From Takakia lepidozioides (lineage: Eukaryota; Streptophyta; Takakiopsida; Takakiales; Takakiaceae), in the NCBI GenBank assembly GCA_030704615.1, contig CM060733.1:61814001-61878000 (forward strand): a stretch of 64,000 nucleotides of DNA. The letters run 5' to 3'. Below are positions 33,555 through 45,440 of the stretch, piece after piece. The notes under the pieces are model-generated. The model ran no database searches, was not told where the DNA came from, and saw nothing but the letters and a program-made list of their open reading frames with translations. How positions within the stretch are numbered: position 1 is the first letter of the stretch; each line of letters starts with the position of its first letter. A program made the translations under genes and the position numbers.

Positions 33555-35195
33555 GTTGTAGCAGAAATGGTTGTTTGCTGGCTGGTCGATGTTGGCTGAT
33601 ATGTCCAGCGCACATACTTAGAGATGGCCAGTCCCATGGGAAACCTGAAATGCAGCTTACAGCAGTAGTGCTCCCACCATAGAGATCCACCCCGTTAGAA
33701 TTTACAGCATTAGCGTTCGGAGGCCTATCTGCGAAGGGTATATCATAAGGGGTGTGAACCATCATTTTCATGTCATAGTGAAACAGCTCATCATGAGTAA
33801 GTCGATGCAAGTCAGTGTAATGTTTAGAGTGGAGCGTGCACACCTGGGGGAGTGGTGTCGGCAGATCCAATGCGGGTGAGATTGGGGGGTGGGCTGTTGG
33901 TATGACTCGACGTGATCTGAGAACCGGTTCTGTGGAAAACTTGCATTAGAGGCAGTTGAGGCTGTAATCTCCCAGTGAGCAGCATAGGTGGCAGCATTAG
34001 TGCAAGTCAAGTCCTTATTTGAAGCAATCATCTGTAGATGCAACATCAAAGCAAGATCTGATGAAGCTCGTTCCGTGCTGTTTGCGGTGGTGATGGAATG
34101 AATGAGGCACCCAAGTTGATGGAAGAATAGAGCAGTAGGTTATTGCACCGGCATCCAAGCCAATTCATATGAATCTGCCATGCTGACCTGTATGAACAGC
34201 TTGCAGGCAGCCTTGCATGGAGACTGCTAAGACTTGGGGCAACCATCCTTGAGAGCATAGTTTTGTGATCATGTTCTGGATTGGTGGGAGGAGAGAGCAA
34301 GCGGAGGTTCCAGGGGGGCAGCAGCCATCCCTTGTTCCGACAGGCAAGGTGTCCAAATTCTGCTTCTGGAGAGGCCCAACAATGCTGTCAGGTCAAGAAA
34401 CCTCGTCACTTCAGCATGAGTTAACTGTTGATGCCGAGCCATATACAGTAGCCTATTTGTTTTGAAGTTCACAAGCAGCAAGGGGTGTGCTAGTGCATAA
34501 TGGTCGAGTAGAATAGGTCAGTGGTGAGTGGCACAGCCGTCACCATGGTGGCAGTGTCGTTGCCTTGTGTATTGGTTCCCGGGAGGGGGCGACAAACTCG
34601 TCATGCGGAAGTCAAAAGGCCCCACGGGGCGTTTGTCGCACAGCCGTCGAGGGTTGGGTGCCTTCATCTGGTTCACATGAACCTTATGAAGTTGCATATG
34701 TGGGAACTCCGACCTTAACATCTAACTGCTGTTGTACTTAGCAAAGTTTTGAGCAGGGCTAAGACACACTAAAAATGTGAGTTGCGCACCGACAGCCTTG
34801 TGCGAGCAACAATCCCTTGCATTTCGGCCATTGAGAAGCTTGAGTTGCTGAAAGATGCAGCAATGAAGGAGCTCATGAGTAGGTCGTTCCATCATGTTGA
34901 GAATGTAAGGTTGAGATGTGGCCAACATACCCATCCTTAGGGGGCTCATGAGAATGCAACGGAGGTCGGTAGGCGGTGCTTCATGACACAGCTGGTTCTG
35001 GTTCTGCAGAACTACGGATGCCTGGGAGGTGCGCTTCTCCGTATGCCCAAAAGTTGTCGAGCCAACACACTGGCTAACAGGGGTTTTGAAGCACGGTGCA
35101 ATGTCCTGGCACCCAAGCACACTATGGAGTGGTAGTACTCCGGCAATTAGAATAAACATCACATAGTAAAATAGCATGTGGAGCCCTACGAGCTA
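33555..35195. other. No gene recognised
   Basis: No ORF in this stretch carries a motif I recognise. The block from about 35190 (GAATTCAATATGC, AAAACAGGCTGAAATAGG) is the PPR/OSB-associated dispersed repeat also seen at 9.1 and 10.2 kb. Confidence 0.4.
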
Positions 35196-35339
35196 ACTTA
35201 TAGAATTCAATATGCAAATTCAGGGTAGGCCTGATGAGAGGGCAAAACAGGCTGAAATAGGTTGAAGAAGAAGGTGCCTTCACCACATTGTCCCCGACCT
35301 TGCCTCATGATCCATGGAGGATGGACAAACTTCTTCACA

Positions 35340-36470
35340 TCGTACATTAAGAAAAAACAACACCTTGCAATAGCGGTTGTCCCACAATTTCAGCTTTGAC
35401 GATGTCACCATGGACCTCTTTGCCCTTTTCGAGGGCTGCCAGGCTTGCACACGAATTGCAAACGCAAACAAACATTATGTGGTTGGGCTTCACCCCTTCC
35501 CTAACATTTGCTCATAAGTCTCCAAAGTCTCCATCCCGCGCCCAAGCTGTGCATATCTTGCGATCATGGCGTTACAAGACACCACATCTCGTTCAGTCAT
35601 ATTGTCGAACACTCTCTTTGCATCCTCGATGCACCCACAATTGGCATACATGTCCACGAGGGTATTGTTCAGAACAATATTTGGTTCAATTCCTGCTTTG
35701 ATGATGTCACCATGGACCTCTCTGCCCTTTTCCAAGGCTGCTAGGCTTGCACATGCATTGCAGACACAAATAAAGATGATGTGGTTGGGCTTCACCCCCT
35801 TCCCACATATTTGCTCATAGGTCTCCAAAGCCTCCATCCCGCACCCATGTTGTGCATATCCTGCAATCATTCCGCTCCAAGACACCACATTTCATTCAGC
35901 CATTAGATCAAACACTCCATTTGCATCCTCAATGCACCCACATTTAGCATACATGTCCACCAGGGTACTACTCAGAATGACATCTGGTAAAATTCCAGCT
36001 TTGACAATGTCCCCATGGACTTCCTTGCCCTTATCCAGTGCTGCCAGGCTTGCACACAACTTGCAAACCTAACCTGGGGTGATCTGGTCGGGCTTCACCC
36101 ATTCCCTCATCATTTGCTCATAGGTCTCCAAAGCCTCCATCCCGTGCCCCTGTTGTGCATAAGCTGTGATCATCGTAGTCCAAGACAACACATCTCGTTT
36201 GGCCATATTGTCCAACACTCCATTTGCATCCTCGATGCTCCCACATTTCGCATACATGTTCATCAGAGCAGTGTTCAGAACAACATCTGGTACGATTCCA
36301 GCTTCGACAACGTCAGCATGGACCTCTTTGCCTTTTTCCAGGGCTGCCAGGATTACACACGCATTGCAAACACAAACATGGGTGATGTACTTCATGTGTC
36401 GATGTACAAAGGCGAGGGTGGATGTGTACGAAAAGGAAAAAGGAAATGAAGGAAGAGGGGCTGCACTCGT
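35340..36470 (-). pseudogene. PPR array joined to an OSB-like fragment
   Basis: At least four PPR units run down the minus strand: one at 36440-36070 (CGSIEDANGVLDNM, ALETYEQMM), one broken at about 36050-35880, one at 35888-35640 (VNACASLAALEKG-like, VDMYANCGCIEDAKRVFDNM), and a last at 35640-35400. Units share EALETYEQM..(G/E)GVKP. Near 35395 the frame changes and LWDNRYCKV then FFLNVRCEEVCP follow, the WWDNR.(C/R)KV end of an OSB-like motif as at 10.1 kb. Stops and a missing start show it is dead. Confidence 0.72.
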
Positions 36471-36499
36471 CGGAGTAGATGAGGGAAGGGAAGACAAAG

Positions 36500-37304
36500 G
36501 AGATGGAGGTCGCGTCTGACTTGCAAATCTCGCTAAGTTCTCAGCCCCCTCACTGCGACTTACGAAGTAGAGAGAGTCTCATTTACTCTATAGAAAATCG
36601 ACGCGTGTCATTATAGTTAAGAAATAATACCATATAGGTTACAATTAATAAAAATGTCCCTGGGGGGTCCAACCCGCAGTCGTTAAAACAACAGAAGCTC
36701 CACACCAGCACTATCAGGACCAGTGTCAAAGGTGCGGACGTGTCCAGAGGCTACGAAGGGATATCTAGAAGAAGGCCAGAATCAATTGGATTGAAACTGC
36801 AGTCCAGTACTGATCCAACATTACTACATCTTTCCCCTCTTTTGACAGGGAGTTTGCATTCCGGATTGACGGAACTGTTCAAAGTTGTTTCGGAATGGCT
36901 GATGAGCCTCACTTCAAGTGAAAGATTGAACTGTGAAGGCGTCATTTCAAATCTGGTTTCTTATTTTCCGCAATATTTGAAGCCAAGAACCGATAGCATG
37001 GATGGAGTGCATCCATGGAGTGCGTGTTATTGGCTCACCAAGCTTGTATGAGGCTTGTACTAGCAAGTCTACCTCTGGAAAATCATAATATTAAAAATAT
37101 TTATTTTCTTATTTTTTGGAAATCGACATATAAACCCGCAGTGGTTTCGGCGACTTCTGATCCTCATCCGCCATGCCACCGTGGCCCCAATTTGCCTGCG
37201 ACGACTGGCAAGTCGTCATTTAGAACCTGGAGTCCAAGGCGCAGTCGTTTCGGACAGAATCGCAACCGCGAGTCGGGTGCGAAAAGCACCTATTCCTTGT
37301 AGTG
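36500..37304. mobile_element. CACTA terminus fragment inside a TNP2 gene
   Basis: The sequence ends AAGCACCTATTCCTTGTAGTG at 37304. Immediately after it, coding sequence for a TNP2 transposase resumes (SIHDYPAFG), so the boundary is a real junction. GCAGTCGTTTCGGA and GCGAGTCGGGTGCG near the end look like subterminal repeats. A possible left end CACTATCAGG at 36709 was not accepted because its flanking trinucleotide (CAG) differs from TCA at the right. Confidence 0.45.
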
Positions 37305-38545
37305 TCAATCCATGACTATCCTGCATTTGGCTTACATTCAGGTCAAGTGACGAAAGGTTATGCTGGTTGTCCAGCTTGTGGACCCGGGGTGACTTCACAG
37401 AATTTACACTCATGTAGGAAAACTGTTTTCCTTGGCCATCGAAGATTTCTTGCCCGCAATCATCCATATAGAAGGTCACTGAATGTTCAATGGCATTGCT
37501 GAGCATCGAACGCAGAATGGAACACAAATCAGGGACCTCGCAACAGCTCGCATTGCATGGGTAGCAAATGGAGGGACACCAGATAGCATAACAGACCCTT
37601 CAAAAACTCATGGAGTTAAGCGATTGTCAATTTTATATCTTACCTTATTGGGAGGTAATTCCTTCTTGGCCTTTAAATTGGTTGTGTACATTTTTGCATG
37701 CTGCCTTAAAATTGTAAATGAGTAAATGTTCATTGCTTATGTGTTGATTTTGTAGGGCCTCCTCATCCGCCATACGTTTGACGCAATGCAGAACAGACCC
37801 TTCAAAAACGCATGGAGTTAAGCGATTGTCAATTTTATATGCCTTACCTTATTGGGAGGTAATTCCTTCTTGGCCTTTACATTGGCTATGTACATTTTTG
37901 CATGTTGCCTTAAAATTGTAAATGAGTAAATGTTCATTGCTTATGTGTTGATTTTGTAGGGCCTCCTCATCCGCCATACGTTTGATGCAATGCATTGCGA
38001 GAAGAACTTTGCTGAAAATATTATTAAAACTATCTTTGGTGAGAAAGACACATTGAAAGTTCGCCGTGATGTGGCTAAAACATCATCCCAACAGACCAGA
38101 TACATTAATTATGCCTCCTGCCCCTTATGTCCTCACTGAGGCTGAGTTAAAAGTCTTTCTGGAGATTGTGCAGAACCTGAAAGTGCCAACAGGCTATGCA
38201 TCAGCTCTCAAAAAGCATGTGGTGAAGAAGAAATTGTCTGGCATGAAATCACATGACTATCATGTGCTCATGCAGCAAATTATGCCACTTGCTATACATG
38301 GGCTTCATAGCAAGTGGTCCTCGCATGGCCATTTTGCGAGTATGTCGTGTATTTAGGAAGTTGTGTGCAAAAGTGGTGAATCCTGCAGAGTATGAGGAAT
38401 TGGAACGTGAAGCAGTTGTCACTCTGTGTCTTGTAGAGAAGGAGTTTCCACCATCATTTTTTGATGTGACGACACATTTGGTTGTCCACCTAGTGGATGA
38501 GTTGTACTTATGCGGGCCCATAGCATCCAACGACGCAATGGCGTG
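37305..38545 (+). pseudogene. CACTA TNP2 transposase with DUF4218
   Basis: From 37305 the frames read SIHDYPAFGLHSGQVTKGYA then GCPACG, and FLGHRRFLARNHPYRRS, the C-terminal part of the TNP2 (transposase_21) domain. After intron-like sequence come HTFDAMHCEKNFAENI-type residues (about 37975-38030), then GMKSHDYHVLMQQIMPLAIH, FRKLCAKV and EFPPSFFDVTTHLVVHLVDE, which is DUF4218. Frameshifts near 38290 and missing upstream exons make it non-functional. Coding is cut at about 38541 by GTGAGC-rich repeat sequence. Confidence 0.78.
37591..37992 (+). repeat. 202 bp tandem duplication of an intron-exon junction
   Basis: ACAGACCCTTCAAAAA starts at 37591 and again at 37793, with the intervening ~202 bp almost identical. 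Each copy holds the intron and its acceptor (GTGTTGATTTTGTAG) plus the start of the exon CCTCCTCATCCGCCATACG. Confidence 0.88.
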
Positions 38546-38745
38546 AGCCTTGCGCGTGAGCGCGCGAGCGTACGCTCACACAGGAGTGACGTGGCGTGAG
38601 CGTGCACCCCCGCCGACGTGGTGTTAGCGTGATGTAAGCAGGCTGATGTGGCGGCAAATGCTGACGTGGCCCTGCGCTGTCATCTGCCACGTCAGCATGA
38701 ACATGCGCCGCCTATAACCGAGGATGGTCCTATGACCGTGGGAAT
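38541..38745. repeat. GTGAGC-rich element end
   Basis: GCGTGAGCC, GCGCGTGAGCGCGCGAGCG and further GCGTGAGC motifs are followed by CTATAACCGAGGATGG and CCTATGACCGTGGGAATAATG. The reverse complement of the last part matches 3185-3230 (CCACGGTAATAGGACC and CCTCGGTTATAGGAC). This is an end of the same family as the 975-3370 element. It cuts off the DUF4218 coding sequence. Confidence 0.55.
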
Positions 38746-39280
38746 AATGAAGGGAATCCTTGGCTGAATACAATAAAGACTACCATGAGGCCTACAATTG
38801 CAGCATCCAACATTGTGCAATTACAAATGTTTGTTTCCCTTTTATAATTACAAGGGTTTGAAATATCCTCACAAAGTGTGCACCATAGAGGCTGCAACAG
38901 GAAGACCTTGCTCCCTCCCCAAATAACAATGAGAGTTAGGATCATCTTCAAAAGATGGTTGCAGTGCATAGCGACAGGAAGACATGTAGACTTTGAACGG
39001 TGCAATGATGAATGTGCTTTTAAAAGTTGCCACTCAGAGCTCACTCAGTATAGTTGGAAGGATAATGGAGGGATAAGGGACGCCATATCATTGCACCGCC
39101 GACGATGTTGCAAACAAATTGATTTGAATTGAATTTCCATGACAATGTTGCAAATTGCACATTTCATTGCATGATCGTCCATATACCACATGGCATAGTT
39201 GATGCTACCTATGTGTTGTATCCCGCTGCAATAGAGTATCGACCTCGTTGAAACTCAGAGTGGCCTGGTGAACGAAGTTG
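38746..39280. other. No gene recognised
   Basis: Short stretch between the GTGAGC-rich end and the third MULE fragment, with no supported feature. Confidence 0.4.
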
Positions 39281-40775
39281 TCACGTTTGGGATCGCAAAC
39301 CATCCTCTTCAAAAAATACGAAATACAAATGTTTGCAGGGTATGAATTTACCTCTCTTGCCCAAACTGGTTGATAGCATATTCACAAAATCAGGACATGT
39401 GCAATTGGGAAAATTGGAAACCGTGATGTCGTATGCCCTGTCATGAACAGCAGGTGTCGAAGTGATCATTGTGTACACCCGACCATATCCTGGATCGGAC
39501 ACTTCCGTGGTGCTTGCAACACGAGCTTGGAGCATTCTTGCGGACTCCACTTTACCGAAGTGTTCAGCGGTTGGAGGCAAACGCCAAACCAGCTTTCCAT
39601 CTCGTTTGGTTGGCCACAAGTGAGGATTTGTCGGGGGACCCGAGAGGACGCAGAAGTAGAAACACATGTATGCAGTAGGGGTTGTCTCGCAAGGGAAAAG
39701 CCTGCCTCCTCCAGCATTGCAATCTCCTGACTTGTGAGATGTGTTCCCACCTTGACGGGCCAAACGGTTGGAGGAGCTGGCTTCATCACCACGGAAGGAC
39801 GCACAGTTCCATGCACACATCTACCACAATCGTCTGCGCAGAACCAGAACTTGTGGTTCTTTGCTTCTGGTTGGCCATATGGACGCATCAAACCCGTGAA
39901 AGTCGGAGCAGGAGTCTGGGCACCGCCTCTGGATATAGATGAAGTGCACTTCTCGAAATTAGTTGCCTTGATCGCTGTACATTTCACACGAGACCCTGCA
40001 CTTGTGCGTTCTATGTGCCAAACGTGGTCGGGGCATGCGGACTCCAACACATCAAGGGCGTAGTTTCTCTCCTGCACCATTTCAGTGGCACTGTTAGATG
40101 CTGGAGCATGTCGTCGAGTCGGAGGTTTCTCCAGAATGGAGGTTCCGGACATGGATCTGCCATGCAGGGGAACACGAGGCTTCGAGAAGTTATCACGGTC
40201 TGCCCTGTGCGAATCGGAATCCGAACCAGGTGGGGTGTTCAATTTCCTCTTACATGAGCCGAATCTCTCCTCCCCTTTAAGATGTGGAACTCTAGAAACA
40301 AGTGGCGTTCCCTGAGCATACATGCTCACCGCCCGTGCTATCTTGCTTGGATCCCCAGATCTGTTTGCAGCACACAACATCAACTCATGTTTGTCCGAGC
40401 CCTTGCCACCAGCCCCTCCTTGCAAGAAATCACGGTATCTGGTTTGTTGTTGCAAGGCACGTATCAGATCATCTATTGTTGCCACATACAAATCCCGACC
40501 TCATTTCCCAGACTGTTGCAACCATGCATTGTGCATCTCTGCCAAATTGCAAGATGGCATGTCCGCCATTTCCTCAATGGACATGTTCTGCAAAGAGCAG
40601 AACCACACTTCAGAACAGTGCATAGGGAACAACATAAAGAAAACAAAGAGAGCAAAATTTGGAAAGTAAATGTATGAATAAAGCTAGCAATACAAGCTTC
40701 GCACCATTGTCATGGCTGCTCCCCACTGTCTGTACCGGAAGTGCCAAAACGTCAGCCAATCTTCCAATGCTCTAA
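39281..40775 (-). pseudogene. MULE transposase 3' part (copy C)
   Basis: Minus-strand order: ALEDWLTFWHFRYRQWG near 40755, intron-like sequence, NMSIEEMADMPSCNLAEM near 40580, DDLIRALQQQTRYRDFLQGG from about 40480, a long low-complexity region, a CNHKFWFCADDCGRCVHG-like segment and, after a frame change, GYGRVYTM with a SWIM finger CTCPDF...CKH (about 39400-39310). Each block has its counterpart in copy A, but identity is low, so this is a separate subfamily. The 5' half, including the first two acidic residues, is absent: at about 40775 the sequence passes directly into gypsy protease coding sequence. Confidence 0.72.
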
Positions 40776-43378
40776 TTGGTCTGTCATGATATTCACTCCA
40801 GAGCCTCCATCTATCAGTACATCAGTTAGTTCTGTGCTTCCAATTCTCAATTGGATTACTGGCATAGAATCATCAAAGTCCATGACTGTTTCTCGTCCTT
40901 CCGGCTTCACATTATAACTGGTCACCTTGCTGTTCAGGTCTGTGTTTTCTGTCACATGGGCAATTTGATTGATTGCTTGATACAGCCTGTGTCTACAATA
41001 AGGTACCACAGCCAATAGCTGTCCAATGGTAATCTCTGCTTTGGTCTGGCATATTACTTCAGCCAAAGTCCCTTCATTACTCTACATGTCTGCAGCTTCT
41101 TTCTTCCTTTCATCCTCACTCACTTCTTCTTCTCCATCAGAATCAGAGGAATCTGCCATAGGAATATCAGTACTCTTCTGCATTTCCCTTATGGTATCTG
41201 CCACTTCCTTGTGAAGTTCCTTCTCATCCCTCCAAGCCTCATCATCTTCAGGCACATCACTGCCATCTTCATTTTCATCATCTTCCTCAACTACTGGAGG
41301 TGTTAGTTTGGCTTTGCTTCTCGTTATTATCATTGTACTTACTTTTGGTACAACACATGGCCTAACCATGTGAGCTGCCACCACTGGGCCCTCATTCACA
41401 TGAGCTCTCATCTCATTCTGGTGTCTAATCCAGTATGAACAGGCTGCCTTGCGATGTCCTGCCTGATTACAATAGTAACACAGTTCTTCACCATTGGGTC
41501 CTCGCCCTTGGTCTGCTCTAGGATTATTTCTGTAATCCTGATTCCCTGGATGGTAATTCCCCCTTGGATTACCCTGATAGTTGCATCTGGAATTTCCTTG
41601 GTAATTCCCTCTTGAATTACCTCTCCCTTCCATGCCATTGTTATAACCACCAGGCCTACCATAGTGGTCCTGATCACTGTTTCTTCTTGGCTGGGGCTGC
41701 ACTTGATGCACCCTTACTTGCCTAGGTTCTCTAGCTGTTGTCCTTCTGTTATAGTAACAATTCTCAGTAGAATGGTTATCCATCTTACAGATAGTACAGT
41801 GTTTCTCCTTCATGTGGCATTCAGTGGTGGTATGGCCTTCATTTTGGCACTTTGCACACCAAACACCCTTCCTCCAATGTGTTGCAGCCTCTGTGGCATA
41901 CTTCTTCAAGATTTCTTCTAATCTTTTCTCATAGTTATCTCTCTTCAACTTCTCCTTTCTCTTACTCTTCCTTTTCAGCTCTTGCTCTTCTTCCTCATCC
42001 GACTCATCCTCAGAGTCCTCATCATCCCTTTTCTCTCTCCTCAGCAATCCCAATTGCTCAATTTTGTTCGCTGTTTCAACTGCCTCCTCCACTGTATTAT
42101 GGGGTAACATATCCACTTTCTTTTGCAACTCTGGTCTTAGTCCACTCACAAACCAAGTCTTCTGTAAACCTGGTGTTGGTACAGCAGCCAGCTTTTCATC
42201 ATCAATTCCATCTTTTCCATATATTCCTCAACAGTTTCATGCTTCTTTTGCTTTAACTGTTGTAAACTTCCATACACTTCATCCTCAGTTTTACTTGTCC
42301 TGAACCTATTTCGAAATGTTGTATTCAAGCCATTCCAGGTTAGGAAATGATTATCAGGGAATCTTACATACCATTCACTTGCCTTCTTAATAAGGGAACA
42401 AGGAAACAGTCTCATCTTGGCATCATCGCCATTCTCATTGTTCACTATACACATGTGCTCAAATTGGCTAATGTGTACATCGGGAACCCCTTTTCCTGAA
42501 TATATTGGAAAATGTGGTTTTGCCCGTGTTGGTTGTAACGCCATCTGTGGCCCTACCCTCTGCCCACTAACAGATGCTGGCACCCTTGCTGGTGCTGGTC
42601 CTTGAGGACCTGTTGTAGTTGTGGTGGATCTTCCATCAAGTGGTGGCCCCTGAGCACTCCCTGCTACTGGCCCTACGATATTCACAGTATTCCCAACTCC
42701 AGTTGCACTACTTCCCACACTCCCTGTCCCCCCAGAGCCAGATCCAGGCAGCCCGCCTGATCCCCCTGAGCCGACACCTTCGTTGGCCTGTGATCCAAGT
42801 GCTCCACTTGATCCAGGTCCAACGGGTTGGGATGTCCTGGTTGTAGTCTCAACCTCAGCTGTTGGGTCTACTTCTTCATACTCTTCCTCTTCCAATTTCT
42901 TCTCTCTATTTTCATCCTCCAAGTTCTGCCCTTGGGTTTCTTCTTCACTCATGTAACTCAACTGTAATGGTGTTGGAGAGTCTGAACTCTCCGTTGGCTC
43001 TGCCACATCCTCTCCTCATTCTTCACCTTCCATTTCAGAAACTGGAGTTTCTGCTTTTGGTGTTCCATGCCAACTCTTATCAAAGATTTCTGTCAAATCT
43101 TTTATCCAGGGATGTACCTCAGATCTTTCACCTCGTGGTTGATCTTCTTCCCGTACCAATTCCCTTAATCTTTCTTGCAAAGAAAAAGAAGGAGTGGCAT
43201 CCAACTCTAGTTCTTCCGGTATGGGTGATGTACTCTCTGATCTTAATGGTGTGAGAGGTCCAGATGATTCCCCTATGTCTATTCCCCTCTCCCAAAGATA
43301 TGGATAATTAGCTTTCAGATAGCTTTCTTTTTTTGCTGAATATCTCTGGAGTCTAGCTTCTCTTTCATCACTCATGTC
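40776..43378 (-). pseudogene. Gypsy family 2 gag-protease, copy 1
   Basis: The frame from 43375 (MSDEREARLQRYSAKKE) gives an acidic and Gly/Ser-rich N-terminal region, then the retrotransposon gag core (FPIYSGKGVPDVHISQFEHM, SLIKKASEWYVRFPD, TVEEYMEKMELMM). A one-base deletion near 42200 shifts to the frame starting SGLRPELQKKVDML. Three zinc knuckles follow: CAKCQNEGHTTTEC, CTICKMDNHSTENC and CYYCNQAGHRKAAC. The protease start has LIDGGSGVNIM (about 40810-40775), an unusual DGGS active site where DTGA is common. Reverse transcriptase is missing because MULE copy C is joined here. Confidence 0.85.
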
Positions 43379-43387
43379 CCATGTCTT

Positions 43388-43680
43388 TCATTTCTTTAAT
43401 GTGGCAGTAACCAAAACTCTTCTGTAGTATCTCTCGTATATGCCTGGGTTTCTTTCAAGCTTCAATGCACCTTTGGCTATACTAGAAGTCTCCGTTACCA
43501 TATAACCATATGGCAAACAAGTCTGGAAAGTTGTTCTTGGTGTGAGTTTGATCCACAGAATATCTTTTGGAATCCAATTCTTTACCAGTACAAGCTCTTC
43601 ATGCACATGAGTATAAACATTCACCTTCTTTTCCTCCCAGCCTTCAAACTCTACTCGCTTAATGGATAGCAACGCTATCT
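43388..43680 (-). pseudogene. Gypsy family 2 extra ORF upstream of gag, copy 1 (truncated)
   Basis: The frame 43672-43388 (LSIKRVEFEGWEEKKVNVYT, ending VTATLKK) matches the last third of the 231-codon ORF at 55517-56212. The upstream part is deleted: at about 43680 the sequence jumps to the GGCTGTG tandem repeat of the LTR region. Confidence 0.75.
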
Positions 43681-43978
43681 ACTGTGACAGGCTGTGTCAA
43701 GCTGTGTCGAGCTGTGACTGGCTGTGTCGGGCTGTGTCGGCTGTGCGAAGCTGTGGTGGGCTGTGTCGGGCTGTGTTGGCTGTGACTGGCTGTGCGAAGC
43801 TGTGTCTGGCTGTGTTGGTTGTGACTGACTGTGCGAAGCTGTGCCGGGCTGTGCCGGGCTGTGTTGGCTGTGTCACCCCCCCCCCCCCCCCCAAGCCTGC
43901 TGCTGCCACCCCTAAGGCTCTTGTTGGTCTCAGTCTGCGCAAAAATTAAGGGTACCCCACAGAACCCGTAAAAGCGTC
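43680..43978 (-). repeat. Gypsy family 2 LTR piece with GGCTGTG tandem repeat
   Basis: 43680-43870 is a run of 9-12 bp units based on GGCTGTG(T/A)C. It is followed by a C run and by sequence whose reverse complement begins TGTTAGAGGGCTGCTTGGGA, matching the LTR start of copy 2 at 54629. Confidence 0.7.
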
Positions 43979-44025
43979 TAAGTCCCAAGCAGCCCTCTAA
44001 CAGGTATGCAGAGCAAGGGCGCGGG

Positions 44026-45137
44026 ATGGAGGCTTTGGAGACCTATGAGCAAATGATGGGGGAAGGGGTGAAGCCCGACCACATCACGTTTTTTTTTGTT
44101 TGCAATGCCTGTGCAAGCCTCCAGCAGCCCTTGAAAAGGGCAAAGAGGTCCATGGTGACATCGTCAAAGGTGGAATTGTACACTGCCCTGGGGGACATGT
44201 ATGCCAAATGTGGGCGCATTGAGGATGCAAAGGGAGTGTTCGACAATATGGCTGAACAAAATGTGGTGTCATGGAACGCGATGATCGCAGGATGTGCCCA
44301 ACATGGTTGTTGTAGGGAGGTCCTGCAACTATTTGAAGGAATGCAAAAGAACGGTTTGAAGCCAGACAGTATCACCTTTATATGTGTTCCCTTTGCATGC
44401 TGCCACACTGGCCTACTGAATGAAGGAAGACGCTACTTTGATTCCCTGAGTCAAGATCATGGTGTCACTCCGACAGTAAAGCACTTTGACTGCATGGTGG
44501 ACCTTATTGGATGTGCGGGACAACTGGATGAGGCAGTGGATCTGATTGGTGCCTGCACAATCCATGGCAATGTGGAGATGGCTGAATGTGCGGCAACATC
44601 TATCATCAAGTGGGATGAATAGGATGCCGTGACTTATGTGTTGCTATCAAACATATATGTTGTGCAGCTGGCAGGTGGGATGATACTACAAAGGTGAGAA
44701 GAATGATGAAGGTCAGAGGGGTTACAAAGGAGCCAAGTCGCTACTGCATTGACGTTGGCAACAGGGTGCACACCTTTGCTGTACAAGGAAGTTGCATCCC
44801 AGAATTAAGGAAATCCATGCTGAGCTGAGAAGATTGTCTGGGCAGATGAAAGGAGGCAGGGTATGTGCCTGACACACGCTTTGTATTGCATGATGTGGGG
44901 GAGGAGGAAAAGGAATTTTCTCTTTGCCACCACAGTGAGAAGCTGGGCATTGGTTTTGGGCTGATCAGCATGACCCCTAAGACGTCTCTCCGTCTCATCA
45001 AGAGTCTTCGAGTGGGTGGTGACTGCCACACCTCCACCAAATTCGTCTCAAAGATTGTTGGCCGAGCAATTGTTGTATGGGACGTTAACTGCTTTCACCA
45101 CTTTGAAGATGGGATTTGTTCTTGTGGTGATTACTAG
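44026..45137 (+). pseudogene. PPR protein with E and DYW domains
   Basis: An open frame at 44026-44622 holds PPR units (ALETYEQMMGEGVKPDHITF; MYAKCGRIEDAKGVFDNMAE; VVSWNAMIAGCAQHG; GLKPDSITF) and the start of the E region, ending at a TAG after KWDE. Frameshifts and stops follow through 44860. The DYW deaminase core is open at 44865-45137: [12 protein letters not shown] with the HxE zinc-binding and catalytic pair, [10 protein letters not shown] with the CxxC-type part, and [14 protein letters not shown]. The terminal tryptophan codon has become TAG. DYW proteins edit C to U in organellar RNA; this copy is disabled by the breaks before the DYW domain. The DYW core itself has been well kept. 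Confidence 0.85.
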
Positions 45138-45319
45138 TGAAATGATGATTTCTTGGCAAGATGCAAGTGTCTTGCTTCATTCATTGATCTGTGTAGCTAC
45201 TCAGACCATCCACATTTCCTGAGAGTCTTGACCATCATGTACTGCCAGAGAGGGCTGGAGGATCAGATGAGGGTTTGACAAGCGCACGGGATTGTTAGAC
45301 AAGGCCGATCTAAATAGTT

Positions 45320-45440
45320 ATATGTGGCATTTAGATCAATGCTGGAGCATGGAACAACGCTTGCATAAGTTTTTTAAAGATCCTTCACACTGGTGGGATA
45401 GTAGCTTTTACAAGGGAAGCTTTCTTCATGTAGGATAAGA
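45320..45440 (+). pseudogene. OSB-like motif after the DYW end
   Basis: Plus-strand codons read SMEQRLHKFFKDPSHWWDSS, matching the W..FF.DP..WWDNR half of the OSB PDF motif. It lies about 200 bp downstream of the DYW stop on the same strand. Confidence 0.5.

Noticed and set aside
36709-37304. Complete small CACTA element
   Set aside because: The candidate left end CACTATCAGG has flank CAG while the right flank is TCA, and terminal similarity is weak.
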